64,000 nucleotides of DNA from Euonymus europaeus (GCA_963580455.1 OY756958.1:6894501-6958500), one strand, 5' to 3'. Positions 46,003 through 57,863 are shown, numbered from the stretch's first letter. Notes: a model not told the origin generated them from the letters alone. A program made the numbers and translations.

Positions 46003-47523
46003 TGATAAGTGCTAGAATGTACGTTCTTAAAGTGATAAAATACTACCAAAGCAGTGCCAAGAAATTGTGCTTAAAAGCTGAATTTTCAAGATTATTGTAC
46101 TTAAGATATTCTTGGATGTTTTGCAGGTTAAGAGCTAGTAAGAGCTATCGGAATGAGATTTGATCTTCAGCAAATGTTAAGAGGACACTTCAAGCTTTGC
46201 AGGAAGTGCTGGTTCACAAAAATCAGAGTTCATTTGGGCCTCTAAAGGTTGCCTCGAAGTCAAGTTTGGAAGTTATATCCGAAGCAGAATTTCTGTTTGC
46301 AGATCAGACCTTTAGAAGCCCATAACTTGAGCGTCTGATGTCCAAATTGAGTTATTCAAAAGCCCATAATTATCTACACATTTGTATCTACAATATTGAT
46401 GAAGGGTTTGAGTTCATAATATGCTTCGTTTAGGCCCGGAATGTAGTTACAAGATTAGTGTGTAATTGGAAGTTGATGTCATTGATGATACCATTTCCAT
46501 TCAAAGAGTGGACAATCCACCACACGAATTTGATGGACATTCCACCACCAAAACATGGCACTAGCTCCTCCACTATGTGCTCATTTTATCTATAAATAGA
46601 GAGGAGTAGGAGCTCGGAGGGGGAGCTTGGAGACAAGAAGGAAAGAAGGAGAAGGATTGGAAGCATAAAGAGGAGAAGCAAAAGAAGAAAACAAGGCTTG
46701 TGTTTGTAATTATGTTTTTATGTTTCATGTCTTATTTGGTTATGTATAACTAAACTCTTGTTAGTTAGGGCTTGTCTTGAAGCCCTAAGCATGCTTTCAA
46801 TTTTATAAGTTGTGTGGATTTCAATTTCTACAAGCATGATGATTTTGATTTTTCCATGTTATGTGAGTTCTAGTATTGTGTTTCTTTGATTAGCTAACTT
46901 TGAAGCATGTATTAGAATTAATTGTTGTAGAACATAGTCAATTGCCTTGTTGAATATGTTCTTTCTTGCAACATATAATTCAGTTGAAATTGAATTATGA
47001 AAAATCAATTTTTGAATACCTAAGTACAAATACCATGTATTAGGATTCTTGTGACATTCATATTCTCTTTACTCTTATTGGATTCTTGATTGTTGATTGA
47101 TGCAGACGCCATGCTAGATTTCGATTAAGAATACACGTAATGAGGTAGACGCCATACACTTTACATGCAATTAAGAGAGAATCATACAACTTGAGTTTGG
47201 CCATGACCTTGTTGTGAATGTTGTCATCATATGCTTGTTAAAATTGTTAGTCTATTATTTCTTATAAATTGTTTGAATGTTTTGTGGTGGATAGTGAGTC
47301 TTAGCTATTGTTTTCATTAATTCTCATTCTTGTTCTTAACGTCAATTTCTTTGTCTTAATTTTTATCTATTGCAAGACTTAACCCCCCTTGTATCAATTA
47401 TATTCAGGTGTAAGATTGTATATCTATTAGCATCACTCCTTGTGGGATCGACTCTTACTTGTTCACTATATATATTAATTGTACATTTGTAGGTTATTTT
47501 AAATTGTTACTAACGACATAACA
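46003..47523 (+). repeat. 5' LTR of the Athila element
   Basis: 1521 bp, TGATAAGTGCTAG to GACATAACA. The TATA box TATAAATA is at 46591-46598, followed by a strongly purine-rich leader (about 46603-46700). Confidence 0.95.
46591..46598 (+). promoter_or_regulatory. TATA box of the 5' LTR
   Basis: TATAAATA in the context TTATCTATAAATAGAGAGG, about 590 bp into the LTR and conserved in all four LTRs of this family in the window. It is the likely promoter for the genomic RNA. Confidence 0.7.
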
Positions 47524-47528
47524 ATTTT

Positions 47529-47545
47529 TGGCGCCGTTGCCGGGG
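47529..47545 (+). promoter_or_regulatory. Primer-binding site, tRNA-Asp
   Basis: TGGCGCCGTTGCCGGGG starts five bases after the 5' LTR and is the exact complement of the 3' end of plant tRNA-Asp including CCA. Athila elements use this primer. Confidence 0.92.
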
Positions 47546-47689
47546 ATGTGATTACCTAATATAATGTCATCTAACTCTTGTATATAATTTATTTATTTAT
47601 TTTTGTTGTTAGCACCTCCTACATGGAAGGTTTTACATTACATGTCATTATTTAACGTGGTTGGCTTAAATGCCCCATTTTATTTTCTA

Positions 47690-47830
47690 TTAATGGCTGG
47701 TTCAAACCGCCTACTATTCTTCATATATGTATATATCTATTAATATTAATGGTTGGTTCTACCACCTACTATTGTTGATATATGTATATATCTATTAATA
47801 TTAATGGCTGGTTCTACCGCCTATTAATAT
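47690..47830 (+). repeat. 55 bp tandem repeats in the leader
   Basis: Two full copies and a partial third share GGYTGGTTCTACCRCCTA and CATATATGTATATATCTATT, with a period of 55 bp (47723 and 47778). They lie between the PBS and gag. Confidence 0.85.
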
Positions 47831-48048
47831 ACCTTATTATTTACTAACATCATTTTTTTTATGGTTGGCCTTTTCTGCCCCATTTTATTTAACTTTTTAT
47901 ATATTGTCAACTAACTTCTTTAATCCTCTGGTTGTGATTGGCACTGCCATCCGCCAAATTTTCTCTATATTAATTTATGTTCATGGTTGGCCTCGCCACC
48001 TAAGTAGTTCATTTATATTGTTATTTTTCCTATTTTGCAGATACATGA

Positions 48049-49854
48049 ATGTCCAGCTCAAATCTTGGGAACTTATCGAGTGACAACATTTCGTTAAGCA
48101 CAAAATTAGCGGATATCCGTTTATTTTGTCAAAGAGAGCATCGCACTCCAGAGAGATCACCTTTGTCATCACCAACTACAAGTCCCACAGCCCCAGTTCA
48201 AATGGAAGAAGAACCAGATAACATGAACAAGCCACTTAAGGATTTCTCTGTGCCTCAAGCAGCAGATCAAGCTTCATGCATTGTCTACCCTCAGACTACT
48301 GTAGACAACTTTGAACTAAAGTCAGGAATGATTCATTTGTTGCCTACGTTCTTAGGCCATGCTGAAGAAGATCCTCACATGCATCTTAAAGAATTCTCTG
48401 ATGTCTGTTCCACAATTAAAATAAGAGGTTTAACTGATGAGCAGGTTCATCTGCGATTGTTTCCATTTAGTCTGAAGGAACAAGCAAAGACATGGCTTCA
48501 CTCTTTACCAAGAGCTTCAATTAGAACATGGACAGATTTGGCAAACAAGTTCTTGACGAAATTCTTTCCAGCTCAAAAGACAAATAAAATAAGGAAAGAG
48601 ATAGTGAGCATCCAACAAAATGATGGAGAAGCATTCCATGAATATTGGGAGAGATACAAGAGGCTCTTAAGCTCTTGTCCTCATCATAATATTCAAGAAT
48701 GGCTACTAATGCAATATTTTTATGAAGGGATGCTGGATTCAGATCGCAAAATGGCGGACGCCACATCTGGTGGTGGATTGATGAATAACAATGTCGGACA
48801 AGCCAGGGAGATGTTTGAAACTCTGTCAACTAATTCTCAACAATGGAGCTACAACAGAGTGAGAGAACCTCAGAAAAGGGCTGGAATCTATGAAGCACAA
48901 TCAAGTTCAAACATGGAAGCCCAAATTGCAAACTTGACAAATATGGTGAAGCAGTTAATCATTCCAGGCTCTCAAGTGTGTGTTGTGTGTTGTACACCTG
49001 GACATGCTAGGGAAAGTTGTCCACAAAATGAAGTTGCGGTCTTGGATGCACAAATAAATGCATTTGGTACTTATCCAAATCAGAATCAAAACCAAATGCA
49101 AAGGCCAAGGAATGATCCATTTGCTCCTACCTACAATCCAGGATGGAGGAATCATCCAAATTTTAGGTGGAGTAATAATCAACCAATGCAACAACCTTTT
49201 GCTCAATTACCACAACATCGGGTTCAAGTGGAGCCTCCGAAACCATCACTTGAAGATATGGTTACATCTATGGCACAGAGCACTCAAGCATTCATGCAGA
49301 AAACTGATAACGCCATTGCAAATTTGGAACAACAAATGGGACAGTTAGCCACTGCATTAAATCAAAGAGAACCTGGAAAGCTTCCTGGCCAAGTTGTTGT
49401 CAACCCTAAGATTAATGAACATGCTAAAGCAATCACTCTGAGGGGAGGGAAAACAATTGGAAAAATGAGCGTGCCAGAAGAAGAGAAGAACCTTGACTCT
49501 GATAATATGATCAATCTAGACGTTCTAGATCCAAATTCTTCTAGCAGCAGTGCTACTCCTTGCCAGGAAACGCCAGATCTTCAAGTTAACTCTAACCTTC
49601 CAAATTATATTTCTTCACATGCTCCTTTTCCTAGCAGATTGCAGAAGTCCAAGAAAGAAGATCCAATGCAAGGAATCTTGGATACATTCAAGAAGGTGGA
49701 GATTAACATTCCTCTTTTAGATGCCATCAAACAAATGCCAAAATATGCAAAGTTCCTCAAGGATTTGTGCACAAATAAGAGGAAGAGTTTGAAACGATTA
49801 AGGTTTCTGAGGAAGTTTCAGCTGTTCTACAAAGCAAACTCCCTCCCAAGCTAA
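48049..49854 (+). CDS. gag: Athila gag protein
   Basis: Open frame of 601 codons starting at ATG 48049. Residues about 105-230 form the retrotransposon gag (capsid) domain with LFPFSLKEQAKTWLHSLP and FHEYWERYKRLLSSCPHH. A CCHC nucleic-acid-binding knuckle, CVVCCTPGHARESC, lies near residue 310. A Gln/Asn/Pro-rich stretch follows, then a segment ending in PKYAKFLKDLCTNK that normally continues into protease. Here a frameshift near 49780 sends the last roughly 25 residues out of frame to a stop at 49852, so the natural gag-pol continuity is broken. Gag packages element RNA in cytoplasmic particles. The tract TATTTTTCCTATTTTGCAG just upstream looks like a splice acceptor. Confidence 0.9.
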   Translation: MSSSNLGNLSSDNISLSTKLADIRLFCQREHRTPERSPLSSPTTSPTAPVQMEEEPDNMNKPLKDFSVPQAADQASCIVYPQTTVDNFELKSGMIHLLPTFLGHAEEDPHMHLKEFSDVCSTIKIRGLTDEQVHLRLFPFSLKEQAKTWLHSLPRASIRTWTDLANKFLTKFFPAQKTNKIRKEIVSIQQNDGEAFHEYWERYKRLLSSCPHHNIQEWLLMQYFYEGMLDSDRKMADATSGGGLMNNNVGQAREMFETLSTNSQQWSYNRVREPQKRAGIYEAQSSSNMEAQIANLTNMVKQLIIPGSQVCVVCCTPGHARESCPQNEVAVLDAQINAFGTYPNQNQNQMQRPRNDPFAPTYNPGWRNHPNFRWSNNQPMQQPFAQLPQHRVQVEPPKPSLEDMVTSMAQSTQAFMQKTDNAIANLEQQMGQLATALNQREPGKLPGQVVVNPKINEHAKAITLRGGKTIGKMSVPEEEKNLDSDNMINLDVLDPNSSSSSATPCQETPDLQVNSNLPNYISSHAPFPSRLQKSKKEDPMQGILDTFKKVEINIPLLDAIKQMPKYAKFLKDLCTNKRKSLKRLRFLRKFQLFYKANSLPS

Positions 49855-52800
49855 AAGATCCGGGCAGTTTTACTATCCCTTGTATCATTGGGGGTCACAG
49901 GTTTGAGAAAGCTCTTCTTGACTTAGGTGCATCTGTCAATCTAATGCCGTTTTCTGTTTTTGAATCTTTGAATATAGGGGAACTAAAGGCGACCTCTGTG
50001 AGCATCCAGTTGGCAGATAGATCAATCAAATACCCTAGGGGTATTCTAGAAGATGTCTTAGTCAAAGTTGACGGATTAATCTTACCTGCTGATTTTCTAG
50101 TATTGGAGATGGAGCCAATTCCTTTGTCAGAAGTAAAATTAACCTTAATTCTTGGTCGTCCATTCATGGCCACAGCAGGTACCAAAATTGATGTTCAAAA
50201 GGGTACACTAACTATGAATGTGCAGGGACAAACGATTGAGTACAAGGTATTTGGAGCACTCAAATTACCAAGTGATGAACATTACTGTTTTCACTTAGAT
50301 GCGTTAGATACAATTTGTCAACAGGTGTTCAATGAAAGTTGTGGTCGAGATATTGTGGACAAAGTTTTAATTCATGACTTTGGAACCATCGATGAGGATA
50401 AACAAGCTAGCAAAGTTTTAGCTCGCCTTGAAGCCTTACCTTCTTTAGGTATGTATATTTCTGCCTTTGAGCCTTTACCAGTGCCTAAGACAAAACTTGT
50501 ACCATCTATTGTGCAGGCACCTCAATTGGAGTTGAAGAAACTACCAAAGCATTTGAAGTACGCGTATGTGGGTGAAGGAAGTACATTGCCAGTAATCATT
50601 GCGTCTGACCTCAGCAATGAAGAAGAAAAGAAATTGTTGAGAGTACTAAAAGAGCATAAAACATCAATCGGATGGAGTATTGCTGATATCAGAGGAATTA
50701 GTCCCTCTAGATGTATACATCGGATACTGCTAGAGGAGGGAACAAAACCAACAAGAGATGCCCAACGCAGACTTAACCCAATAATGAAGGAGGTGGTGCT
50801 AAAAGAAGTACTCAAATTGCTAGATGTTGGCATCATTTACCCTATCTCTGATAGCAAATGGGTTAGTCCGGTACAAGTGGTTCCTAAATAATCTGGAGTT
50901 ACAGTAGTCCTTAATGAAGATAATGAGTTGGTTCCCACGCAGTTCAAACAGGATGGAGTGTTTGCATTGACTACAGAAAGTTTAATTCAGGTACTAGAAA
51001 AGATAATTTTCCACTACCTTTTATTGATCAAATGTTGGAACGTCTTGCAGGTCATAGCCATTATTGTTTTCTTGATGGATATTCGGGCTACAATCAGATT
51101 GCAATAGCACCAGAAGATCAAGACAAGACGACATTTACTTGTCCATATGGTACATTTGCCTACAGGCGCATGCCTTTTGGTCTTTGCAATGCTCCAGGTA
51201 CTTTTCAAAGGTGTATGATGAGCATATTTTCAGATATGGTGGAGCAAATTATTGAGGTATTTATGGATGATTTTAGTGTATTTGGTTCATCTTTTGATAA
51301 ATGCCTTCATAACCTCGCTTTGGTCTTAGAAAGATGCCAAGAATGCAATATAGTTTTAAACTGGGAAAAATGTCATTTTATGGTACAACAAGGAATTGTG
51401 CTTGGTCATATCATCTCTAGCAAGGGAATAGAAGTTGACAAAGCAAAAGTGGATCTGGTAAGTAATCTTCCACCTCCATCTACAGTTAAGGAAATAAGAT
51501 CTTTCCTTGGACATGCAGGTTTCTACAGGAGGTTCATCAAGGATTTCTCCAAGATAGCTAAGCCATTGTGTAACTTACTATCCAAGGATGTGACATTTGA
51601 GTTTGATGAGACATGTTTGACAGCTTTTAACAAGCTTAAACTTCTTCTTACGTCAGCACCGATCATGATGCCTCCCAATTGGAGCCTCCCTTTTGAACTA
51701 ATGTGCGATGCTTCTGATTATGCTGTAGGAGCAGTTTTGGGACAACGAGTAAATAAAGTACCTCATGTTATCTACTATGCCAGTAGAACACTCAATGATG
51801 CCCAATTAAACTACTCCACTACAGAGAAGGAGCTCCTTTCTGTTATTTTTGCTTTAGAAAAATTTCGTGCATATTTGATTGGTACTAAAGTAATTGTATT
51901 TTCTGACCATGCAGCTCTTAGGTACCTTCTTCAAAAGAAGGATGCAAAGCCTCGCTTGATTAGATGGATTCTATTACTTCAAGAGTTTGATCTGGAGATT
52001 AAGGACAAAAAAGGATCCGAGAATGTAGTGGCCGATCACCTCAGCCGTTTGGTGAACAATTCAGTGACCGAAGAAGACTCTTTGCCTCTAAATGAGAATT
52101 TTCCTGATAAGCAATTATTATCTTTATCTATTTCTACACCATGGTATGCTGACATTGTCAATTACCTTGTTATAGGTGATCTTCCAGGAAATGTGCCAAG
52201 AACTTACAAGGATAAGCTCGTGACAACATCAAAGTATTACATATGGGATGATCCATACCTTTTCAAATGGTGTTCTGACCAAATCATCAGACGGTGTGTG
52301 CCAGAATCAGAATTTCAATCCATACTCACGTTTTGTCACTCATATGCTTGTGGAGGACATTCTGGTCCAAAGAAGACAGCTTTGAAAGTATTGCAATGTG
52401 GATTTCATTGGCCGAGTTTGTTCAAAGATGCATATACTTTCTGCTCTACTTGTGATAGGTGTCAAAGGTTAGGTAATCTTTCATCTAGGAATCAGATGCC
52501 TTTATCACCTATTCTAATAGTTGAAATTTTTGATGTTTGGGGTATTGATTTCATGGGACCTTTTCCTTCATCTAAAGGTTATTTATATATCTTACTTGCT
52601 GTGGATTATGTTTCAAAATGGGTGGAAGCAGTTCCATCCAAGACTAATGATTCTCGAGTTGTTCTCAGATTCCTTAAAGAAAATATATTTGCAAGATTTG
52701 GAACACCCAGGGCGATCATTAGTGATGGAGGGTCCCATTTCAATAATAAACTTTTTGCAGCACTATTGCAAAAGTACGGAGTCAAACATAAGGTGTCCAC

Positions 52801-53389
52801 GCCATATCATCCACAGACAAGCGGACAAGCTGAAATCTGTAATAGGGAAATTAAGCAGATATTGGAGAAGACTGTGAGCTCCTCACGCAAGGATTGGTCT
52901 GATCGTCTCATGGATGCTCTATGGGCTTATCGTACAGCCTACAAAACTCCGATTGGAATGTCACCATACAGGTTGGTTTTTGGCAAACCCTGCCACTTAC
53001 CAGTCGAATTAGAGCACAAAGCATATTGGGCTATCAAACAGTACAATTTTGAGATGAAGGCTGCAGGAGAGCAACGAAAGTTGCAGTTGAGTGAGTTGGA
53101 AGAACTCTGAAATGAAGCCTATGAGAGCTCTAAAATATACAAGGAGAAGACCAAGGCCTATCATGATAAGACCATTTTGAGAAAACATTTTGAACCTGGG
53201 CAGAAAGTCTTATTATATAACTCACGCCTCCGACTATTCCCAGGTAAGCTCCGTTCACGATGGTATGGTCCATTCCTTATTACTCATGTTTTTTCACATG
53301 GTGCAGTGAATCTTCAACACCCACAGACGGGAAATATTTTTAAAGTGAATGGTCATCGTCTCAAGCACTATTTAGAGCCAGCAACATAA
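49786..53389 (+). pseudogene. pol: Athila pol: protease, RT, RNase H, integrase (broken)
   Basis: Domains in order: aspartic protease with ALLDLGASVNLMP (about 49910), an inter-domain region, the RT start (about 50700-50890), RT with FMDD at about 51260, RNase H with [15 protein letters not shown] (about 51700), the integrase HHCC zinc region (HSYACGGH, then CSTCDRC; 52335-52465), the integrase core with D in GIDFMGPF (52540), D in ISDGGSHF (52715) and E in GQAEICNRE (52825), and the C-terminal end to TAA at 53387. The lesions are a frameshift from gag near 49780, an in-frame TAA at 50889, a frameshift near 50945 and a TGA at 53108. Catalytic residues are kept, so decay is recent. Enzymes would have to come from another copy for this element to move. 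Confidence 0.93.
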
Positions 53390-54234
53390 CATCTTGATGA
53401 GAATTTAAGGCTCTCTGATCCTGTTCCACTCACTTGATACGCTGTTCCGTCTGGCTGACGACGCTAAATTTAGCGCTTATGGGAGGCAACCCATATTTCT
53501 TTCTCATTATCTTTGTGTGTTCAATCAAGCATTTAGTTCAGTTGCACATTTTCTTAGCATATTCACTTTTACTTTCACCTTGAGGTGGTCACTGTACACT
53601 TTTGTGTGCGTGGGGCTTGATTGCGCCCATATGTCTACGGTGTGAGCTTTCTCCACCAGCTTAATGTGGTTTGGATCTTCAAATGTTTACTTATAGGGCA
53701 GCTGGGAGGGAGAGCATCTCATGACGGTATTGTCATTAGTATAAGACCTGAAGGTTTACATTTTGATCCTGTGGACAAAAGCTGTGGTCTCCTGATAGGC
53801 CGAAGGAAAGCACTCGATGGCGTTAGCACAGAAGTCACTGGAATGAGCCTCTGTTACCTTACTTGTGCATGTGCATTGGTTGAAAAAAAAAACAAAATAT
53901 ATATATATATCTATTTATATTTATATATTTGGGATTGCTTCTGCAAAATATATTTTGATCGGGTAAGATAGTATGATATATTATGCTATTAATTGTATGT
54001 CTAGGGAAATTCTGTCTAAGGAGTTTGGTATTTAAGTGGACCACTGTGTCCCTCCAATCTTTCCTGGGAATTTCCCTGGTGTAATTAGTGATATAATTGT
54101 TTATGTCTTCTTCACCAATGATCTACAAAAAAAAAAAAAAAAAAACGAAACCCTAATTGTTTTCTTCTCACACTCTGTTTATTCCTGATTTTCAACTTTC
54201 CCTTTTCAGATCATCTCTCTTCCTCCGTCACAGT
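53390..54234 (+). other. Spacer between integrase and the extra ORF
   Basis: Non-coding by inspection. It includes a TA-rich stretch at 53897-53930 and a run of about 20 A at 54127-54145 just before the extra ORF. Confidence 0.5.
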
Positions 54235-55218
54235 ATGTCGCGCAGCCCTCGTGATACCGTTGCGACGGTCGACTTGTTCGCCAGAGCTACGATCCTGCCA
54301 GAACGTCGAATCGATTCAAAAATCCTGAACGATTCTGCCAACCACTGGGCCATGCGTTACCTCCGTGACCATTCTCTACTGTTCTTGGTCGATCCTAATC
54401 CAAAAGACGAATTGTCGGTGTATCCTCACATCGTTCGCTCCTTTTACCATACTCTTCTCAAGTTACCCCACTCTTCTGGCACTCCACCAGTGTATCAGGT
54501 TGACATCCCTGGTCTTCGGCTTCAATTCACGTCAGCGGATATTTGCAAGTGTTTAGGTTATCCACCTACCGCTGACGTCGCTGTAGGTTTTCAAGCGCCG
54601 ATCTCTATTTCCCATCAAGAGATGATTGATGATATGTGTCACGGGCGACACGATCCGAATAATGCTGCTTTTACACGCCGCTCTTATTTGCCGTCCACGA
54701 TGTGGATGCTTGATGATGCCATCCGAAGTAACCTTTGCCCCATTGGACACAGTCAACAACGCCAGGGTAACATACTTTCCGTCCTGTATTACATGTATCG
54801 CGGAGCCTGGTTTGATATTGGCCGGATTTACCTTGAGAGCATTCTTAAGGCGAAGACCCTTGTGGAGAAACAAAAAACCAAGGTCGGGAGATTATTTTTC
54901 CCGAGGCTCATCACGCGGTTGCTTTTCAGTATGGGCATTCTCCCACCTCCCAGTCAGACAACTTCCAATTATCCGGTGACTGTTTTGGAGAACTCTACCT
55001 GGCGTCAGAGTACTAGCCACATGCTTTCCAGTGCTCGTCGACAACGAACACCGCGACGTCCAATTTCTTTACCAATGGAAGCGTCTGACTCTTCTGCTGC
55101 TGCACTACCTTCGACTGACCATATTCACGACATCTTATCCCGCCTACATAGGTTGGAGGTTGGACAACAGCGGCTGGAACACATGCTGAATGTCCTCATG
55201 GACATGGTGCGGCGCTAA
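54235..55218 (+). CDS. Intact extra ORF of Athila element (327 aa, env-position)
   Basis: ATG at 54235 to TAA at 55216-55218, 327 aa. It occupies the place of the so-called env-like ORF of Athila. It has no signal peptide and no convincing membrane segment. It resembles proteins annotated in plants as putative plant transposon protein, by the order FYHTLL, GLRLQFTSADICKCLGYP, SNLCPIGHSQQRQGNILSVLYYMYRG and FFPRLITRLLFSMGILPP. The last 40 residues (IHDILSRLHRLEVGQQRLEHM) look like a short coiled coil. Base composition is more GC-rich than the surroundings, and there is no lesion, in contrast with pol. The function is unknown; expression might use a spliced or internal transcript. An envelope role is not supported by what is seen. 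Confidence 0.8.
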   Translation: MSRSPRDTVATVDLFARATILPERRIDSKILNDSANHWAMRYLRDHSLLFLVDPNPKDELSVYPHIVRSFYHTLLKLPHSSGTPPVYQVDIPGLRLQFTSADICKCLGYPPTADVAVGFQAPISISHQEMIDDMCHGRHDPNNAAFTRRSYLPSTMWMLDDAIRSNLCPIGHSQQRQGNILSVLYYMYRGAWFDIGRIYLESILKAKTLVEKQKTKVGRLFFPRLITRLLFSMGILPPPSQTTSNYPVTVLENSTWRQSTSHMLSSARRQRTPRRPISLPMEASDSSAAALPSTDHIHDILSRLHRLEVGQQRLEHMLNVLMDMVRR

Positions 55219-56325
55219 CCATCTTCTCCTTCCACCATTGTCCAAGCATCTTCCACCTCAGGTTGTATTTTTCTATCTTCTGTTTCTTTTCATTGCATTG
55301 CTTTTCCATACTTCGTCATTTTCACATTGCGGACAATGTTTGGTTTAGGTTGGGGGTGGTGGCATATTTATGCAGTTTCATATGCAGTTTCATGATTTGG
55401 TACTGGTACAATTAGTTTGAGTCATTTTTTTTATCTGGATTAGTCGAAAGCAACTTTTAACACATTTGTTTTCCACCAATACTAAGCCTTGTGGTAAGAT
55501 GGATGATAATGCATATGCCTAAGACTATTTTCTGGTTCAAGCACAAATGAGTGGAGAGAAATGAGTAAACAACTTATGAACTTGCATTGATCTCTTGAAA
55601 TGGATAATTGCTGTCAATGAACACCATTACATGGTTTGTGGAATGATTGGATGGATGCTGAGGATGATATTGATCAATGTTTGAGAACAATGTTGTAATT
55701 TTGCTGGGCCTTTGTTTGAGATGTTCTATATTATGAATTTGAGACATAAAAAAAAGAAAAAAAAGAAACAATGATGGAAAGGAAAAAAGAAAGAAAGAAA
55801 GAAGACTGAAAAAAAAAAGAAAAAGACAAAAATTGTTATGTGTATTCGTCATTCGTCAGTAGATAAGTTTTTCTGTGATAAGACCCTATTAGTTTGTCAA
55901 TTGAACAAATGTTGATCAATGGAATGCCAAAGCAGGTTTGTGCTAAGACTGGTGGAAGTTCTTGACAGCTAATATACCTATCATTTGATCAATGTTTGTT
56001 TATTTGTTTGTCCTTAAATTGACTTTTCTTCTGAGTACATATTTATTTTCCAACTCCATGAGAGAAATTCATAGCCCATAAATCCTTCTATACCCTGTGA
56101 GAATATGGAGTTGAGGCTTTTACTTGGATAATTTGTTTGAGGTTATATGCATTATGGATTGTGGTATGAAGGTTTTGGCTTAGCACACACACACAAGTGT
56201 TGGAAGTTGTGACTATACTAATCTGGATAGGAATTGTGATCTCTTACCTTTTGTCTAGTATTATTACTTTCAATCATTTCTCATAACATTTTTACGCTTG
56301 AATTACTAGGGACTAGTAATAAGCT
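55219..56325 (+). other. Non-coding region between the extra ORF and the 3' LTR
   Basis: About 1.1 kb. It has a purine-rich stretch (AAAAAAGAAAAAAAAGAAAC-like) at 55747-55830 and otherwise nothing recognised. Confidence 0.5.
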
Positions 56326-56337
56326 GGTTGGGGGTTG
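56326..56337 (+). promoter_or_regulatory. Polypurine tract of the Athila element
   Basis: The G-rich stretch GGTTGGGGGTTG lies immediately before the 3' LTR start, where plus-strand priming should occur. It is interrupted by T residues. Confidence 0.55.
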
Positions 56338-57858
56338 TGATAAGTGCTAGAATGTACGTTCTTAAAGTGATAAAATACTACCAAAGCAGTGCCAAAAAAT
56401 TGTGCTTAAAAGCTGAATTTTCAAGATTATTGTACTTAAGATCTTCTTGGATGTTTTGCAGGTTAAGAGCTAGTAAGAGCTATCGGAATGAGATTTGATC
56501 TTCAGCAAATGTTAAGAGGACACTTCAAGCTTTGCAGGAAGTGCTGGTTCACAAAAATCAGAGTTCATTTGGGCCTCTAAAGGTTGCCTCGAAGTCAAGT
56601 TTGGAAGTTATATCCGAAGCAGAATTTCTGTTTGCAGATCAGACCTTTAGAAGCCCATAACTTGAGCGTCTGATGTCCAAATTGAGTTATTCAAAAGCCC
56701 ATAATTATCTACACATTTGTATATACAATATTGATGAAGGGTTTGAGTTCATAATATGCTTCGTTTAGGCCCGGAATGTAGTTACAAGATTAGTGTGTAA
56801 TTGGAAGTTGATGTCATTGATGATACCATTTCCATTCAAAGAGTGGACAATCCACCACACGAATTTGATGGACATTCCACCACCAAAAGATGGCACTAGC
56901 TCCTCCACTATGTGCTCATTTTATCTATAAATAGAGAGGAGTAGGAGCTCGGAGGGGGAGCTTGGAGACAAGAAGGAAAGAAGGAGAAGGATTGGAAGCA
57001 TAAAGAGGAGAAGCAAAAGAAGAAAACAAGGCTTGTGTTTGTAATTATGTTTTTATGTTTCATGTCTTATTTGGTTATGTATAACTAAACTCTTGTTAGT
57101 TAGGGCTTGTCTTGAAGCCCTAAGCATGCTTTCAATTTTATAAGTTGTGTGGATTTCAATTTCTACAAGCATGATGATTTTGATTTTTCCATGTTATGTG
57201 AGTTCTAGTATTGTGTTTCTTTGATTAGCTAACTTTGAAGCATCTATTAGAATTAATTGTTGTAGAACATAGTCAATTGCCTTGTTGAATATGTTCTTTC
57301 TTGCAACATATAATTCAGTTGAAAATGAATTATGAAAAATCAATTCTTGAATACCTAAGTACAAATACCATGTATTAGGATTCTTGTGACATTCATATTC
57401 TCTTTACTCTTATTGGATTCTTGATTGTTGATTGATGCAAATGCCATGCTAGATTTCAATTAAGAATACACGTAATGAGGTAGACGCCATACACTTTACA
57501 TGCAATTAAGAGAGAATCATACAACTTGAGTTTGACCATGACCTTGTTGTGAATGTTGTCATCATATGCTTGTTTAAATTGTTACTCTATTATTTCTTAT
57601 AAATTATTTGAATGTTTTGTGGTGGATAGTGAGTCTTAGCTATTGTTTTCATTAATTCTCATTCTTGTTCTTAACGTCAATTTCTTTGTCTTAATTTTTA
57701 TCTATTGCAAGACTTAACCCCCCTTGTATCAATTATATTCAGGTGTAAGATTGTATATCTATTAGCATCACTCCTTGTGGGATCGACTCTTACTTGTTCA
57801 CTATATATATTAATTGTACATTTGTAGGTTATTTTAAATTGTTACTAACGACATAACA
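56338..57858 (+). repeat. 3' LTR of the Athila element
   Basis: 1521 bp, the same length as the 5' LTR, with TATAAATA at 56926-56933. Differences from the 5' LTR seen by eye include GACGCC to AATGCC near 57441 and TTTCGATT to TTTCAATT, changes typical of methylated-cytosine decay. Confidence 0.95.
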
Positions 57859-57863
57859 GTATA

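Larger units (their letters stand above)
46003..57858 (+). mobile_element. Complete Athila-lineage Ty3/gypsy retrotransposon
   Basis: 11,856 bp between GTATA (45998-46002) and GTATA (57859-57863), an exact 5 bp target duplication. Order: 5' LTR, primer-binding site for tRNA-Asp, leader, gag, protease, reverse transcriptase, RNase H, integrase, an extra ORF, polypurine tract, 3' LTR. The size, the tRNA-Asp site, the pol sequence and the extra ORF after integrase fit the Athila lineage. The LTRs are equal in length (1521 bp) and differ at about 14 positions by eye, so the insertion is recent on an evolutionary scale. pol has several lesions, so this copy cannot be autonomous. Confidence 0.93.

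Noticed and set aside
54157..54234. N-terminal extension of the extra Athila ORF with a hydrophobic start
   Set aside because: The extension would need a TTG start; the first ATG is at 54235, so an apparent signal-like leader is not supported.
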